Counted from the first letter of the stretch, positions 17,925 through 27,958 are shown. The stretch: 64,000 nucleotides of DNA from Denitrobaculum tricleocarpae (GCF_007004665.1 NZ_ML660054.1:434001-498000); one strand, 5' to 3'. The notes: generated by a model from the letters alone, not told the origin. Made by a program: numbers and translations.

Positions 17925-18345
17925 ATGCTCGACCTGTCAACATGGCACTGGCTGATTGTCTTTGGCTTCGTCGCGGTTCGACTGTGCGCGGTTGCGATTT
18001 TCATCAGCAAAAATCGCGTGGAACAGTGAGAGTTTTTATACTGGACTCTGGGATGGCTCGGCGTGTTGCTTGCTGTGGAGGTGTACCTGGAGTTGGGGGG
18101 GGTACGGGACAATCGGAATTATGCCCGCGCTCGCGCTCTACAGTTTTTGGTTCTCTTTCGTGCGCCGGATCACGGGCCCAACGCTTGACGCGGGCTACAG
18201 CAAGGCAGTGGCTTTCCTTTCCTTCACGCCCCTGGTGAATGTGGTCTACATCCTAGTCCTGCCGTTTGCGCCGACGCGCGAAGGATACATCGCGGGCGAA
18301 CCACCGGCAGAAGATGTCAAAAGCTGGACACCTGGACACCTCTAA
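17925..18345 (+). pseudogene. Broken small inner-membrane protein gene
   Basis: Read with corrections, this region encodes about 138 residues of a helical membrane protein. It begins with WHWLIVFGFVAVRLCAVAIF, hits a TGA at 18027, and continues in the same frame with a second hydrophobic segment (LGWLGVLLAVEVYLELGG). It changes frame near an 8-G tract at 18095-18102 and resumes with DAGYSKAVAFLSFTPLVNVVYILV, which looks like the last helix of small DUF805-like or related membrane proteins. The final codons and stop lie inside the terminal repeat of the adjoining IS remnant, so the 3' end was replaced by the insertion. One stop plus one frameshift plus truncation indicates decay. Confidence 0.5.
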
Positions 18346-19083
18346 AAATCTCGCCAATCTGACCAGGTTTTGAATCAATCCGCGCACAGATGTGATTTGC
18401 GCGGGGGCGATGGATGCAGGGACAGGCCGGTTTTTGGACATTGACGAGCGGTATGTTCGGCGAAGCGAAGCTGGCAATCCTTTGAAGAAGCTGAACGCGG
18501 TTGTTCCGCGGGATGTATTCCGCAAGCCGCTGGCCAAGGCGCTGAAACGATCGGACGGCGCATCGGGCGGCAGGCCTCCTTACGACGCAGTGCTGATGTT
18601 CAAGATCATGGTTCTGCAGGCGCTCTACAGCCTGTCTGATGATCAGGCGGAGTTCCAGATCCAGGACCGGCTGTCGTTCATGCGCTTTCCTGGACTGGGG
18701 CTCGGCGGCAAGATGCCGGAGGGGCGGCCGATGAGCGAGGCGACGGCACGCGCCAACGGCCGGCGCTCCAGGATCCTGGCCTTCGTTGAGCACGTCCTCG
18801 CGCAGCAGAAATCCCGCTTGGGCCTGTTTGTGCACACCATCGGTATCGAGCGGGCCAGGACGAAGATCGGCATGGCCAATCTCGCCTACAATCTGACCCG
18901 CTACGTCTGGCACCAGGGGCGAACTGCGCCCGCATGATGCCGAAAGCAGCCGAAGCAGAGCGCCGACCGGCGAACTGACCGGCGCAAACAGCCTTAAAAT
19001 CACCTGGCGAATGTCGTCCTCATCAGGCAACGGCGGTCATTGCCGAGCATTCATGACGAAAAACCGGTAAACAGAGGCGTCCA
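18333..19083 (+). mobile_element. Internally deleted IS5-family element (MITE-like remnant)
   Basis: The element is defined by the transposase remnant inside it and by imperfect terminal inverted repeats. The left end starts TGGACACCTCTAAAA at 18333; the right end reads AAACAGAGGCGTCCA and stops at 19083. The two share the AGAGG-GTCCA core. No target duplication was evident. The left end is preceded by an extra CTGGACAC copy (tandem 8-base repeat). The right end abuts a fragment resembling an H-NS-like gene. The whole is about 750 bp, too short for a complete IS5 element of about 1.1-1.3 kb, and is non-autonomous. Confidence 0.6.
18410..18937 (+). pseudogene. IS5-family transposase, internal deletion
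   Basis: The open frame joins an N-terminal DUF772-type segment (GGRPPYDAVLMFKIMVLQALYSLSDDQAEFQIQDRLSFM, read in parts, to about residue 95) directly to the extreme C-terminus (RPMSEATARANGRRS, then VEHVLAQQKSR, then TIGIERARTKIGMANLAYN). The roughly 150-180 residues normally between them, which carry the DDE catalytic aspartates, are missing without loss of frame. The product cannot transpose DNA, but its ends could be moved by a related enzyme. Start at the ATG at 18410 by family likeness; an upstream in-frame ATG exists at 18392. Confidence 0.85.
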
Positions 19084-19112
19084 AGCGTGTAACTTCTTTG
19101 AGTGCGCTAAGA
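19083..19112 (-). pseudogene. Fragment of an H-NS-like gene next to the IS right end
   Basis: Bases 19083-19112 match bases 20758-20788 at most positions, including a 13-base identity (TAACTTCTTTGAG) and CAAGCGT beside it. The second site lies inside an H-NS-like reading frame; on the minus strand this copy would encode a similar ALKEV.RL segment. The fragment directly abuts the IS right terminal repeat. It is too short to be functional and is listed because it marks a duplicated boundary of the island. Confidence 0.45.
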
Positions 19113-19185
19113 CGATCGTTATACTTGGATTAAGTATTTTTCTGTTATTTAGTTTATATTGAAACATCAAACGGTCGTTAGAAAC

Positions 19186-19842
19186 TCAAACCATTTTCTC
19201 TATATCGGATCTAGTGGCGTTAGTATTTTCATCCCAGGCAAAAAACCTAATTTGCAGAGTAGTTCTTGTTTTTGACGAACGGTTTAGCAGGCTTCTATGT
19301 GGTGTTAGTAAATCAAAAAATACTATGTCGCCTGGATTGCACATTGCAGTAATGGTATCGCCCCCTTGATAATTACATTCCCAAACCTGATGAGGTTTTC
19401 TACCTTCCCAACTTTTAATTTTTTTCTCTGAGGTTAAATTTTCCAGAGTAAACGAGCCGTTTGCGACCTCAATACCACCGGATTCTTCGGACAACTGAGT
19501 TAATGGAATCCAGGCAACACAGCCTCTCGGCCCAAGTTTTTGGAAGTAATCATAATCTCTGTGCCACTCAAGTAACTCGCTGGCATTTGACGGTCGATCC
19601 AACCGTAGTTGCCAGCCAGAAGCAAAAATTCGTTCTGAACCAACGAATTCTTGAGCTGGCCCCACCACAAAATCATGCACTCGATATTTATCAGCTAAGG
19701 TGTTGGCAATATCGTAAGTTTTTCCTGCCAAAGTAAATTCAGTTGGAGAATCATTAAAATACCTATTAACTTCCCAAATATTTTTCAAGTATTCCTGTAT
19801 CACACTTTCTGGAATTACATTTTGTATAATTGCATGGGTCAT
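19186..19842 (-). CDS. Phytanoyl-CoA dioxygenase (PhyH)-like Fe(II)/2-oxoglutarate oxygenase
   Basis: The start at 19842 overlaps the upstream methyltransferase stop as ATGA; a longer frame exists but would lose this coupling. The 218-aa protein has the PhyH iron site: HRD in LLEWHRDYDYF (HxD) and the distal His in LTPHRSL, then Arg in RTTLQIRFFAWDE as the likely 2-oxoglutarate anchor. SGGIEVANGSF and NPGDIVFFD are typical family segments. The substrate is unknown; PhyH enzymes hydroxylate lipids, amino acids and natural products. Base composition is clearly AT-richer than the genome around it, and flanks are mobile-element debris, so acquisition by transfer is likely. Confidence 0.82.
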   Translation of the reverse strand: MTHAIIQNVIPESVIQEYLKNIWEVNRYFNDSPTEFTLAGKTYDIANTLADKYRVHDFVVGPAQEFVGSERIFASGWQLRLDRPSNASELLEWHRDYDYFQKLGPRGCVAWIPLTQLSEESGGIEVANGSFTLENLTSEKKIKSWEGRKPHQVWECNYQGGDTITAMCNPGDIVFFDLLTPHRSLLNRSSKTRTTLQIRFFAWDENTNATRSDIEKMV

Positions 19843-20570
19843 TGAACAGTTCCATCTTGTTTTACAAACCATGCACCCGGGGTCGATTGCCAAGTAAATT
19901 TTTGCATCTTTGGCAGGCGAGGGCCGAAAAACTCTTCAACCGCGCTCGTCTCTCCCGGCCAGTTTTTGCATCCATACTCATCAAAAAGAACGATGCCTCC
20001 CGGTACAACTTTGGAATAAAAAGCCTTTAGACCGGCGAGCGTAGGCTCATACATATCACAGTCAAAGTGCAATAAAGAAATTCTAACACCTGGATTTTCT
20101 TTAACAAAATCAGGGGCAGTTTCTATTATATTACCATCAACCAGTTTTATTCGCGCTTTTCCTGGCACAAATGAGTCGCGATGAAAAAGATCAATTATTT
20201 TAAGTAAAGTGGATTTAAATTCTTTTGGGTTCCATCCTCCTTCTTCGTTACCACTATCTGGGTACCATCCATCTTTTTGTGTAAAATTTCTCAATCCCTG
20301 CCAGTGATCAAAACCATAAATAACTTTTTCTCTATCTCCTGGGCACAGAATTTCTAAAAACCTTGCAAAATTTAGCAAAGTTTCGCCCTTGTAGACGCCT
20401 AATTCAACTATGTCACCGGGTACGTTTTGTATTTGTTTAAATATTTCCCAATGCCCCAATGTTCGAGTAGCGTACATTCTCCTCGCGAATAACGAAATAA
20501 ACTTGATTAATTCAGGTTCTTCAATATTTTTTCTCAGCAATTCGTGGAGTGCTTCATCAACGCTCAACAT
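19839..20570 (-). CDS. TylF/MycF-family O-methyltransferase
   Basis: A 243-aa protein when started at the ATG at 20570, which has AAGGAAA about eight bases upstream; a GTG 42 bases earlier lacks a ribosome site. It shows the class of TylF/MycF (macrocin O-methyltransferase) enzymes: GDIVELGVYKGETL (SAM motif I), FDHWQGL, then LLHFDCDMYEPTLAGL and VPGGIVLFDEYG, where the Asp residues bind Mg2+ and the substrate diol. Known members methylate sugar hydroxyls in macrolides and glycans. No macrolide or sugar genes are nearby. It is coupled by ATGA to a PhyH-type oxygenase. AT-rich composition marks it as part of the island. Confidence 0.88.
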   Translation of the reverse strand: MLSVDEALHELLRKNIEEPELIKFISLFARRMYATRTLGHWEIFKQIQNVPGDIVELGVYKGETLLNFARFLEILCPGDREKVIYGFDHWQGLRNFTQKDGWYPDSGNEEGGWNPKEFKSTLLKIIDLFHRDSFVPGKARIKLVDGNIIETAPDFVKENPGVRISLLHFDCDMYEPTLAGLKAFYSKVVPGGIVLFDEYGCKNWPGETSAVEEFFGPRLPKMQKFTWQSTPGAWFVKQDGTVQ

Positions 20571-20650
20571 AAATACTTTCCTTATTATTCCTGTCTTGGG
20601 CGCTTTTGCCACTAGCCAGCTTTAAACCTTATAAAACAGAGATTTAAGCC

Positions 20651-20875
20651 TTAAACACAACTTTCCTTTTTGTCACTCGCACTTAGAAAGCTCTCTATAA
20701 TTACTGCTTTTAACTTACATAGATTATGCATCCCAGCTGTGAAGCCAGAGTCTTTACACAAGCGTTTAACTTCTTTGAGCGCATTAGTACGTTCAGCTTT
20801 CTTTGCATCAACCATCTGCTGTTGGATAGCTTCCATATCAGCTTTCAACTCTTCATAAGACTTATTTTCGCACAT
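20651..20875 (-). CDS. H-NS-like N-terminal domain fragment
   Basis: From the ATG at 20875 the frame gives 74 residues. The first half (KSYEELKADMEAIQQQMVDAKKAERTNALKEVKRLCK, read in parts) has the coiled-coil oligomerisation pattern of H-NS-family histone-like proteins, ending in GFTAG. The last 25 residues diverge, and the C-terminal DNA-binding segment expected of H-NS proteins is missing. The same frame is open upstream through a transposase tail. Without its DNA-binding part it could at most act as an H-NS antagonist, which is speculation; debris is the simpler reading. A partial second copy lies at 19083-19112. Confidence 0.45.
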   Translation of the reverse strand: MCENKSYEELKADMEAIQQQMVDAKKAERTNALKEVKRLCKDSGFTAGMHNLCKLKAVIIESFLSASDKKESCV

Positions 20876-20889
20876 CTGTTGTTCAGGCC

Positions 20890-21043
20890 TTGTTACAAAG
20901 TGTCTGATCGAGAGACGCAGGGTGATGATGTGTATGAAGCCGCGATAGCTGTCTGCGTTTTTTTCATAGAGGGTTGCCAGTCGGCGCGAGTTTTTGAGTT
21001 TGTTGAAGCAGCATTCGATGCAAATGGAAACCCACTTTTTCAA
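20890..21043 (-). pseudogene. IS5-family transposase C-terminal fragment
   Basis: About 50 residues (CIECCFNKLKNSRRLAT, then KNADSYRGFIHIITLRLSIRHFV) match the C-terminal end of IS5-group DDE transposases, where the first residues surround the catalytic Glu of the ERCFNKLK motif; here that motif reads IECCFNKLK. The remainder of the transposase is absent. The segment runs on in frame into the H-NS-like fragment and overlaps, in another frame, the end of an integrase fragment. Confidence 0.6.
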
Positions 21044-21605
21044 CGCGACCTAAGCGTTGTAGCTTCTTAAAGTCAAAGCCATCAACGTGCGGTTCACCAT
21101 TCTTATGCAGCCATTTCATCAGCGCATTTATGGTACTTTGCTCGTTTTGGACTGTGACTTGTTTGACGGTTCTGTTGGTGGCTTTGTTGCGAAAGCAGTA
21201 GTGGTTTTCGCAGTCAGTGCGTTCTGGTTCTTTCAGCTTGATGTCTTTACCAATGTAGCTAAGCAAGTGCTGTGGCTGCGTGGCTATTGCCGTGTGCCGT
21301 CCCTTTACAATACGCCCTAGCTCAACGTCACGTTTGCGGAAACTCAAGCACTTCTCCACACCTTCTTTTGTGGTTATGGAAAAGTGAATCTTGCCTTGTT
21401 GCAAGTTAGCGTAAATCTCTAAGTGCGCTGCTTTGTCTTTTTCAATTGCAGTTGCTTCGCTGCGTGTGTGTAAGCTTTTTCGTGCGTACCTGTTTTCTTT
21501 TGGCAACCACACACGAAAATGCCGATACTCACTTCGCTTGTAGACACAAGTTTCATCGAACATTGGTACTTCGCCTCCAGCACAGTGCTGTTTCTTCAGT
21601 GCCAT
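20964..21605 (-). pseudogene. Truncated tyrosine-recombinase/integrase-like gene, N-terminal part
   Basis: The first ~185 residues resemble the arm- and core-binding N-terminal half of site-specific integrases: a basic strand-rich start (YKRSEYRHFRVWLPKENRYARKSL in parts), then SEATAIEKDKAAHLEIYANLQQGK, then a SAM-like helical domain with INALMKWLHKNG. The catalytic domain with R..HxxR..Y is entirely missing. The frame instead continues about 27 residues into the out-of-frame transposase tail. The product would not recombine DNA. It is evidence that an integrase-bearing element once ended or broke here, beside guaA. Confidence 0.6.
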
Positions 21606-21671
21606 ATTCTTGCTGACGAGTTACTACGATTTTCGGTAGCCGCATACTTGTGCAACATTTTGTGTAGCTAT

Positions 21672-21708
21672 AAGAAAAATCTTCAATCAAATCAACGATT
21701 GATTTGAG
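21672..21708 (-). terminator. Probable terminator after guaA
   Basis: On the minus strand TCAAATCAA and TTGATTTGA form a perfect 9-bp stem with a CGT-type three-base loop (21687-21707), followed by a T-rich run (ATTTTTC). It lies about 60 bases past the guaA stop in the direction of guaA transcription. The stem is A/T-rich and so weak; it may come with the island. Confidence 0.4.
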
Positions 21709-21768
21709 TTTTCGAAACCAACGCGCAAGCATTTGATTAAATGAAATCAATTATTTACGAAAGAAACT

Positions 21769-23316
21769 CTACTCCCACTCGATGGTTCCCGGCGGTTTCG
21801 AGGTCACATCGTAGACAACCCGGTTGATGCCGCGCACCTCGTTGATGATGCGGGTCGCGGCACCGGAGAGGAATTCGTGGTCGAAGGGATAGCTGTCGGC
21901 GGTCATGCCGTCGGTCGAGGTCACGGCCCGCAGCGCACAAACATAGTCATACGAGCGACCGTCGCCCATCACGCCCACGGTCTTGACCGGTAGCAACACC
22001 GCAAAGGCCTGCCAGATCGCATCATACAGTCCGGCTTTGCGGATTTCGTCCAGATAAACCGCGTCGGCCTTGCGCAGGATCTCGCACTTCTCACGCGTGA
22101 TGTCGCCGGGAATGCGGATCGCAAGCCCCGGTCCCGGGAAGGGATGCCGGCCGATCAGGCTCTCCGGCAGGCCGAGTTCCCGGCCCAGCTCGCGCACCTC
22201 GTCCTTGAAGAGCTCACGCAGCGGTTCGACCAGCTTCATCTTCATGCGCTCGGGCAAGCCGCCCACATTGTGATGTGACTTGATGGTCACGCTGGGACCG
22301 CCGGTAAAGGAGACCGATTCGATGACGTCGGGATAGAGCGTGCCCTGCGCGAGGAAGTCCGCGCCCCCCAGGCTCTTGGCCTCTTCGTCAAAGACATCGA
22401 TGAAAGTACCGCCGATGATCTTGCGCTTGGTCTCCGGATCGGACACGCCTTCAAGCTTGCCCAGGAAGAGATCGCTGGCGTCCCTATGGATCAGGGGAAT
22501 GTTGTAGTGATCGCGGAAGAGATCAACCACCTGGGTCGCCTCGTCCTGCCGCAGCAGTCCATGGTCCACGAAGATGCAGGTTAACTGATCGCCGATCGCT
22601 TCGTGGATCAGGACAGCCGCCACCGAAGAATCAACGCCACCCGACAATCCGCACACCACCCGGCCGGACCCGACTTGAGCCCGGATCTGCTCGATGGCCT
22701 GCTGCCGAAACGCGGCCATGGTCCAGTCACCGCCGCAGCCGACCACTTTATGCGTAAAGTTTGAGAGCAGCTTCGCGCCGTCCGGCGTGTGCATGACCTC
22801 CGGGTGGAACTGAACGCCGTAGATCTTGCGCTCGTCGTTCGCCACCATCGCATAGGGGGCGCCGTCCGAAGTTCCGACAATCCGGAAGCCTTCGGGCAGA
22901 TTCACCACGCGATCGCCGTGGCTCATCCAGACCTGATGCCGCTCGCCGCTGGACCAGAGACCCTCGAAAAGACCGCAGTCATCGGTGACGTCCACATAGG
23001 CCCGCCCGAATTCCTGATGATCAGAGGGATCGACCTGCCCGCCGAGCTGGGCGCAGATGGTCTGCATGCCATAGCAGATCCCCAAGACCGGGACACCAAG
23101 GTCAAAGGCCACATCGGGCGCCCTCGGAGTATCGCTCGCGGTAACAGAGGCCGGGCCGCCGGAGAGGATAATGCCGCGCGGATCGAAATCGCGCACCCTG
23201 GCAGGGTCGGCATTGAAAGGAATCACTTCGCAGTAGACTCCGCTTTCGCGAACGCGCCGGGCGATGAGCTGGGTCACCTGCGAGCCGAAGTCGAGGATAA
23301 GAATGCGGTCTGTCAT
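21769..23316 (-). CDS. guaA: GMP synthase (glutamine-hydrolysing)
   Basis: Converts XMP to GMP with ATP and glutamine. The 515-aa protein has a class I amidotransferase domain at ~1-195 with the nucleophile in [12 protein letters not shown] and the His-Glu of VQFHPEV. The ATP-pyrophosphatase domain follows, with the P-loop [11 protein letters not shown] near 225, and then the dimerisation domain ending in [11 protein letters not shown], the expected C-terminus. It is the last gene of guaB-rsmB-GNAT-guaA on the minus strand. The island of mobile debris starts within 160 bp of its stop codon. Confidence 0.98.
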   Translation of the reverse strand: MTDRILILDFGSQVTQLIARRVRESGVYCEVIPFNADPARVRDFDPRGIILSGGPASVTASDTPRAPDVAFDLGVPVLGICYGMQTICAQLGGQVDPSDHQEFGRAYVDVTDDCGLFEGLWSSGERHQVWMSHGDRVVNLPEGFRIVGTSDGAPYAMVANDERKIYGVQFHPEVMHTPDGAKLLSNFTHKVVGCGGDWTMAAFRQQAIEQIRAQVGSGRVVCGLSGGVDSSVAAVLIHEAIGDQLTCIFVDHGLLRQDEATQVVDLFRDHYNIPLIHRDASDLFLGKLEGVSDPETKRKIIGGTFIDVFDEEAKSLGGADFLAQGTLYPDVIESVSFTGGPSVTIKSHHNVGGLPERMKMKLVEPLRELFKDEVRELGRELGLPESLIGRHPFPGPGLAIRIPGDITREKCEILRKADAVYLDEIRKAGLYDAIWQAFAVLLPVKTVGVMGDGRSYDYVCALRAVTSTDGMTADSYPFDHEFLSGAATRIINEVRGINRVVYDVTSKPPGTIEWE

Positions 23317-23415
23317 GCGCGGGAAATTAGGCTGCGCGCCGGGTCAAGTCCAGCGCGCAACAGCGGCCAAAGCAGAAAATCTCGCCGATTTCCGGCGGAG
23401 CCGGGCAAAGCAGCG

Positions 23416-23985
23416 TCAAACGCCAGGTTTCAAGGCCTGCAAAGCGTTCAGATCGGGCCAGCTGTAGGCGATTTCGTCCAGCAGGACTCCAGCAAAGCGC
23501 TCCCGCCGCTCGGCGATTCGCTGTCCGCCCACCGCTTCATAGAAAAACCGCGAGGGGTTGCTCGCCAGCACCCAGATCATCGCCGAATCCATACCGGCCT
23601 CGATGAGACCGGCAAAGAGCTGATGCAGGAGTTGCCGGCCGATGCCCTGGCCCTGCCAATCGACATCGACATAAAGCGTGTAAACTTCCCCACTCCTGTT
23701 TGGAGTCCGGATACGGGCAGGCCCGGCATGCCCGAAGCCCACAATTCGGCTTTGCTCCGGTGCTTTATCCTCCGGCAGGGTTTCTACCAGCAGGATCGAC
23801 TCCCGCGCGCCGCTGGTGTTGATCCAGTGCCGCCAGCAACGTGCCTGTTCGTCGAGCGTCATGGAGGCCAGGTACTGATCAGGAACCATACCAGCGTATG
23901 TGTGGCGCCAGGTTTCGATGTGCACCTGAGCCAACGCGCGGCTGTCTTGAAGACGCGCTCTGCGCAGTTTCAGTCTCTCAGTCAT
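23416..23985 (-). CDS. GNAT family N-acetyltransferase
   Basis: A 189-aa acetyltransferase of the GNAT fold. Strands and helices occur in the usual order, with YTLYVDVDWQGQGIGRQLL carrying the acetyl-CoA pyrophosphate loop (Q-x-x-G-x-G/R) and a later WVLASNPSRFFYEAVGG segment typical of motif B. The RRARLQDSRALAQVHIETWRHTYAGMVP start is common in housekeeping GNATs of unknown substrate. It sits 9 bp after rsmB and 100 bp before guaA in the gua operon. The substrate cannot be read from the sequence. Confidence 0.88.
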   Translation of the reverse strand: MTERLKLRRARLQDSRALAQVHIETWRHTYAGMVPDQYLASMTLDEQARCWRHWINTSGARESILLVETLPEDKAPEQSRIVGFGHAGPARIRTPNRSGEVYTLYVDVDWQGQGIGRQLLHQLFAGLIEAGMDSAMIWVLASNPSRFFYEAVGGQRIAERRERFAGVLLDEIAYSWPDLNALQALKPGV

Positions 23986-23994
23986 TTGCTAAAC

Positions 23995-25308
23995 TTAGGT
24001 ATCCTCGAGCCTTCGCTCCAGGATCGAAACGAAAAAACCATCCGTTCCATGTTGCCGCGGCGTGAGGAGAAGATGAAACCCTTCGGCGGGACAAGCGACG
24101 TCGGGGAGAACTTTGTTCCAGACCTCGGCCAGGATTAACTGGCTGAAATCCGGGTTCGCTGCCAGGAAAGCCTCAACCTGCTGCTCGTCTTCCTCCGGCA
24201 GCAGGGAGCAGGTGGCGTAGATCAAGCGGCCGCCCCGCCTGACCAGAAGCGATGCCGACTGCAGAACCGCGCGTTGCGCCTGAAGGTACCCCTCAAACCG
24301 TTTCGGAGTGAGGGCCAACCTGGCATCCGGCTGGCGGCGCCAGACACCCGAACCTGAACAAGGTGCATCGACCAGCACCCGATCGAAGCTTCCGGCACTT
24401 TTCGCTGTCCAGCTGTCATCCGGCAAGGTCTTTAGTTCGACGATTTGAACCCCTGCCCGCTCCAGTCTGGGACCGGCCCGCTCCAGGCGTTTGGCATCGG
24501 AATCCAACGCGGTGATCCGTCCCTTACCCTGCATTTCGGCTGCCAGGGCAAGAGTCTTGCCCCCGGCACCCGCGCAGTAATCAGCCACCGCCATTCCCGG
24601 CGCGGCGTCGCAAAGCAAGGCGACGAGTTGCGAGCCTTCATCCTGAACTTCGATCAGGCCATCGCGAAAGGCCCGGCTCGCCCGCAAGGAACGGCGGCCC
24701 TCGACCCGCAGTCCAAGGGGCGCCATAGCTGTTTCGCGCGTGGCCACGTCCTCTTGCGCCAAAGCCTTTTGCGCGCCGGATCGAGTGCCCTTCAAGCGAT
24801 TGACGCGCAGCACCACGTCGGCTTCGTTCTGCAGAGCCGCCATCTCGGCGGCCATATTGCTCCCGAAACGCGATAAGAGACGCGGGTGCAGCCAGGGCAC
24901 GACCTCATCGCGGACCCAATCAGGCTGATCCGGATGAACGAGTTCCGATCCGCTCAAAGCCTCGATCAGGGTTTCTTCTTTGGAGGTCAGTTCCGGCGGA
25001 CCATAGCCCTCGCCGCTGAAAAGCGACGGCACGTCCCCCTGTGTTTGGCCACTCTGCAGGCTCAGACTGGCAATTGCCAGGGCGCGGGGTGAGATTTCGG
25101 CATGCCCCGCCCGTTCCAACCACCAGGTCAGGCGCAGTTTGGAGCGCAGGATCGAAAAGACGAGATTTCCGATTTCCCGGCGGTCTTTCGACCCGATGTA
25201 ACGCCGGCTTCGCGTGTAGGACGTCACCACCCGGTCCGCGGTCAGGTTTGTCTTTTCGAGTTCCTGCAGGATCTCGATAACGGCCCCGACTCTCGCACCC
25301 GGTCTCAT
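23995..25308 (-). CDS. RsmB-like rRNA/tRNA cytosine-C5 methyltransferase
   Basis: A 437-aa NOL1/NOP2/Sun methyltransferase. Residues ~5-130 form an RNA-binding NusB-like helical domain (ILQELEKTNLTADRVV). The catalytic domain has CAGAGGKTLALAAEM (SAM site), the motif IV cysteine in DAPCSGSGVWRRQPD, and the catalytic cysteine in YATCSLLPEED. RsmB modifies C967 of 16S rRNA in E. coli; the precise target here is inferred from domain order. It lies 48 bp downstream of guaB and 9 bp before the GNAT gene. Confidence 0.9.
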   Translation of the reverse strand: MRPGARVGAVIEILQELEKTNLTADRVVTSYTRSRRYIGSKDRREIGNLVFSILRSKLRLTWWLERAGHAEISPRALAIASLSLQSGQTQGDVPSLFSGEGYGPPELTSKEETLIEALSGSELVHPDQPDWVRDEVVPWLHPRLLSRFGSNMAAEMAALQNEADVVLRVNRLKGTRSGAQKALAQEDVATRETAMAPLGLRVEGRRSLRASRAFRDGLIEVQDEGSQLVALLCDAAPGMAVADYCAGAGGKTLALAAEMQGKGRITALDSDAKRLERAGPRLERAGVQIVELKTLPDDSWTAKSAGSFDRVLVDAPCSGSGVWRRQPDARLALTPKRFEGYLQAQRAVLQSASLLVRRGGRLIYATCSLLPEEDEQQVEAFLAANPDFSQLILAEVWNKVLPDVACPAEGFHLLLTPRQHGTDGFFVSILERRLEDT

Positions 25309-25356
25309 GGCCGCTTCAAAGCCAAAGGTGGCAATGCAGGCAAAGACCCGGCCCGG

Positions 25357-26847
<1,491 letters not shown>

Positions 26848-27112
26848 TCACCGGATCGGCGAAATCCGCGAATCAGCCTCAACATCTAGGTGTGACGGGG
26901 CGGCCTGTATTCCCGACGACGTGAGTCGGGCTTGATGACACTCATCAGGAACGGTCGCGCTCCAGGGTCGAATTGGCGCTGCATCATACACATAGGCAAT
27001 CACTTGCCAAGCGGATTGCACATGATTCTTTAAAGACGAAACCAAGACAGGCGCATCCGAGCGAAATCAAGAGCTTATGGTTGTTTAGTGTCGGGCTTCC
27101 AGCGCTCTACGG

Positions 27113-27958
27113 TCAATCCCCGGCTTTCAAGCCGCGAAAGCCGGTTGCAACAAGATACATCTCCGCCGAGTCGCTGCGGCTTGCGGGCGGCTTCACATGC
27201 CGCACCTTGGTGAAATGCTGCTTCAGACTGTTCAGCAGGGTTTGCTCCGCGCCGCCCTGGATGACCTTGGAGACGAAGGATCCGCCCGGTGCCAGGATCT
27301 GAACCGCGAAATCCAGCGCCGTTTCGACCAGGCCCATGATTCGCAGGTGATCCGTTTTCGCATGTCCGATCGTAGCGGCCGCCATATCCGAGAGGACAAT
27401 ATCGGCAGGTCCGTCCATCTCAGCCTTCAGCCGGTCCGGCGCGTAATGGTCCAGGAAATCACCCTGCAACAGGATTGCGCCGGGAATCTCCTCGATTTCC
27501 AGAAGATCGATACCGACCACCTTACAGTCCGGGGCCGCCCGTTCCAGCGCAACCTGGGTCCACCCGCCGGGGGCTGCCCCCAGGTCCACCACCCGGTGCG
27601 CCTTGGCAAGAAATCCGTGTTTTTCATCCATCTGCAGGAGCTTGAACGCCGCCCGCGAGCGGTATCCGCGCTTCTTGGCCTCTGCCACGTAGGGGTCGTT
27701 GAGCTGCCGCTGCAGCCAGCGCGCGGAGGAGTTCGAGCGCCGTTTTGCGGTCTTCACCCGAACCTTGAGGCCGCGTCCGGAAAGGCTGCCCTCGCTGCTT
27801 GCGCCGCCCGAGGCACCTGCAGCGGCCTGTCCGGGCCCGGACCTTTTCGCGCCGGTTTTGCGGGAGACGGGTTTTCCGGGCCTGGATCTCCCCGCACCGG
27901 ACTTACCAGCGCCGGACTTGCCGCGACCTCCACCCTTGCCTTTTGACGAGCCGGTCAT
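27113..27958 (-). CDS. rlmE: 23S rRNA (uridine-2'-O)-methyltransferase RlmE (FtsJ/RrmJ)
   Basis: Methylates the ribose of U2552 in the 23S A-loop. The 281-aa protein has the FtsJ fold with AHRVVDLGAAPGGW (SAM site; K of the catalytic tetrad just upstream), ADIVLSDMAAA and FVSKVIQGG, supplying the K-D-K-E residues. The first ~70 residues form an unusual Gly/Ser/Lys/Arg-rich repetitive extension (repeats of GAGKSG type), longer than the E. coli enzyme of 209 aa and probably disordered and RNA-binding. It follows ppx/gppA by 65 bp on the same strand, a common alphaproteobacterial pairing. Confidence 0.93.
   Translation of the reverse strand: MTGSSKGKGGGRGKSGAGKSGAGRSRPGKPVSRKTGAKRSGPGQAAAGASGGASSEGSLSGRGLKVRVKTAKRRSNSSARWLQRQLNDPYVAEAKKRGYRSRAAFKLLQMDEKHGFLAKAHRVVDLGAAPGGWTQVALERAAPDCKVVGIDLLEIEEIPGAILLQGDFLDHYAPDRLKAEMDGPADIVLSDMAAATIGHAKTDHLRIMGLVETALDFAVQILAPGGSFVSKVIQGGAEQTLLNSLKQHFTKVRHVKPPASRSDSAEMYLVATGFRGLKAGD

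Noticed and set aside
22789-24138. Long plus-strand open frame opposite guaA and the GNAT gene
   Set aside because: It is antisense to three well-supported genes in a GC-rich region and has no protein-family pattern.
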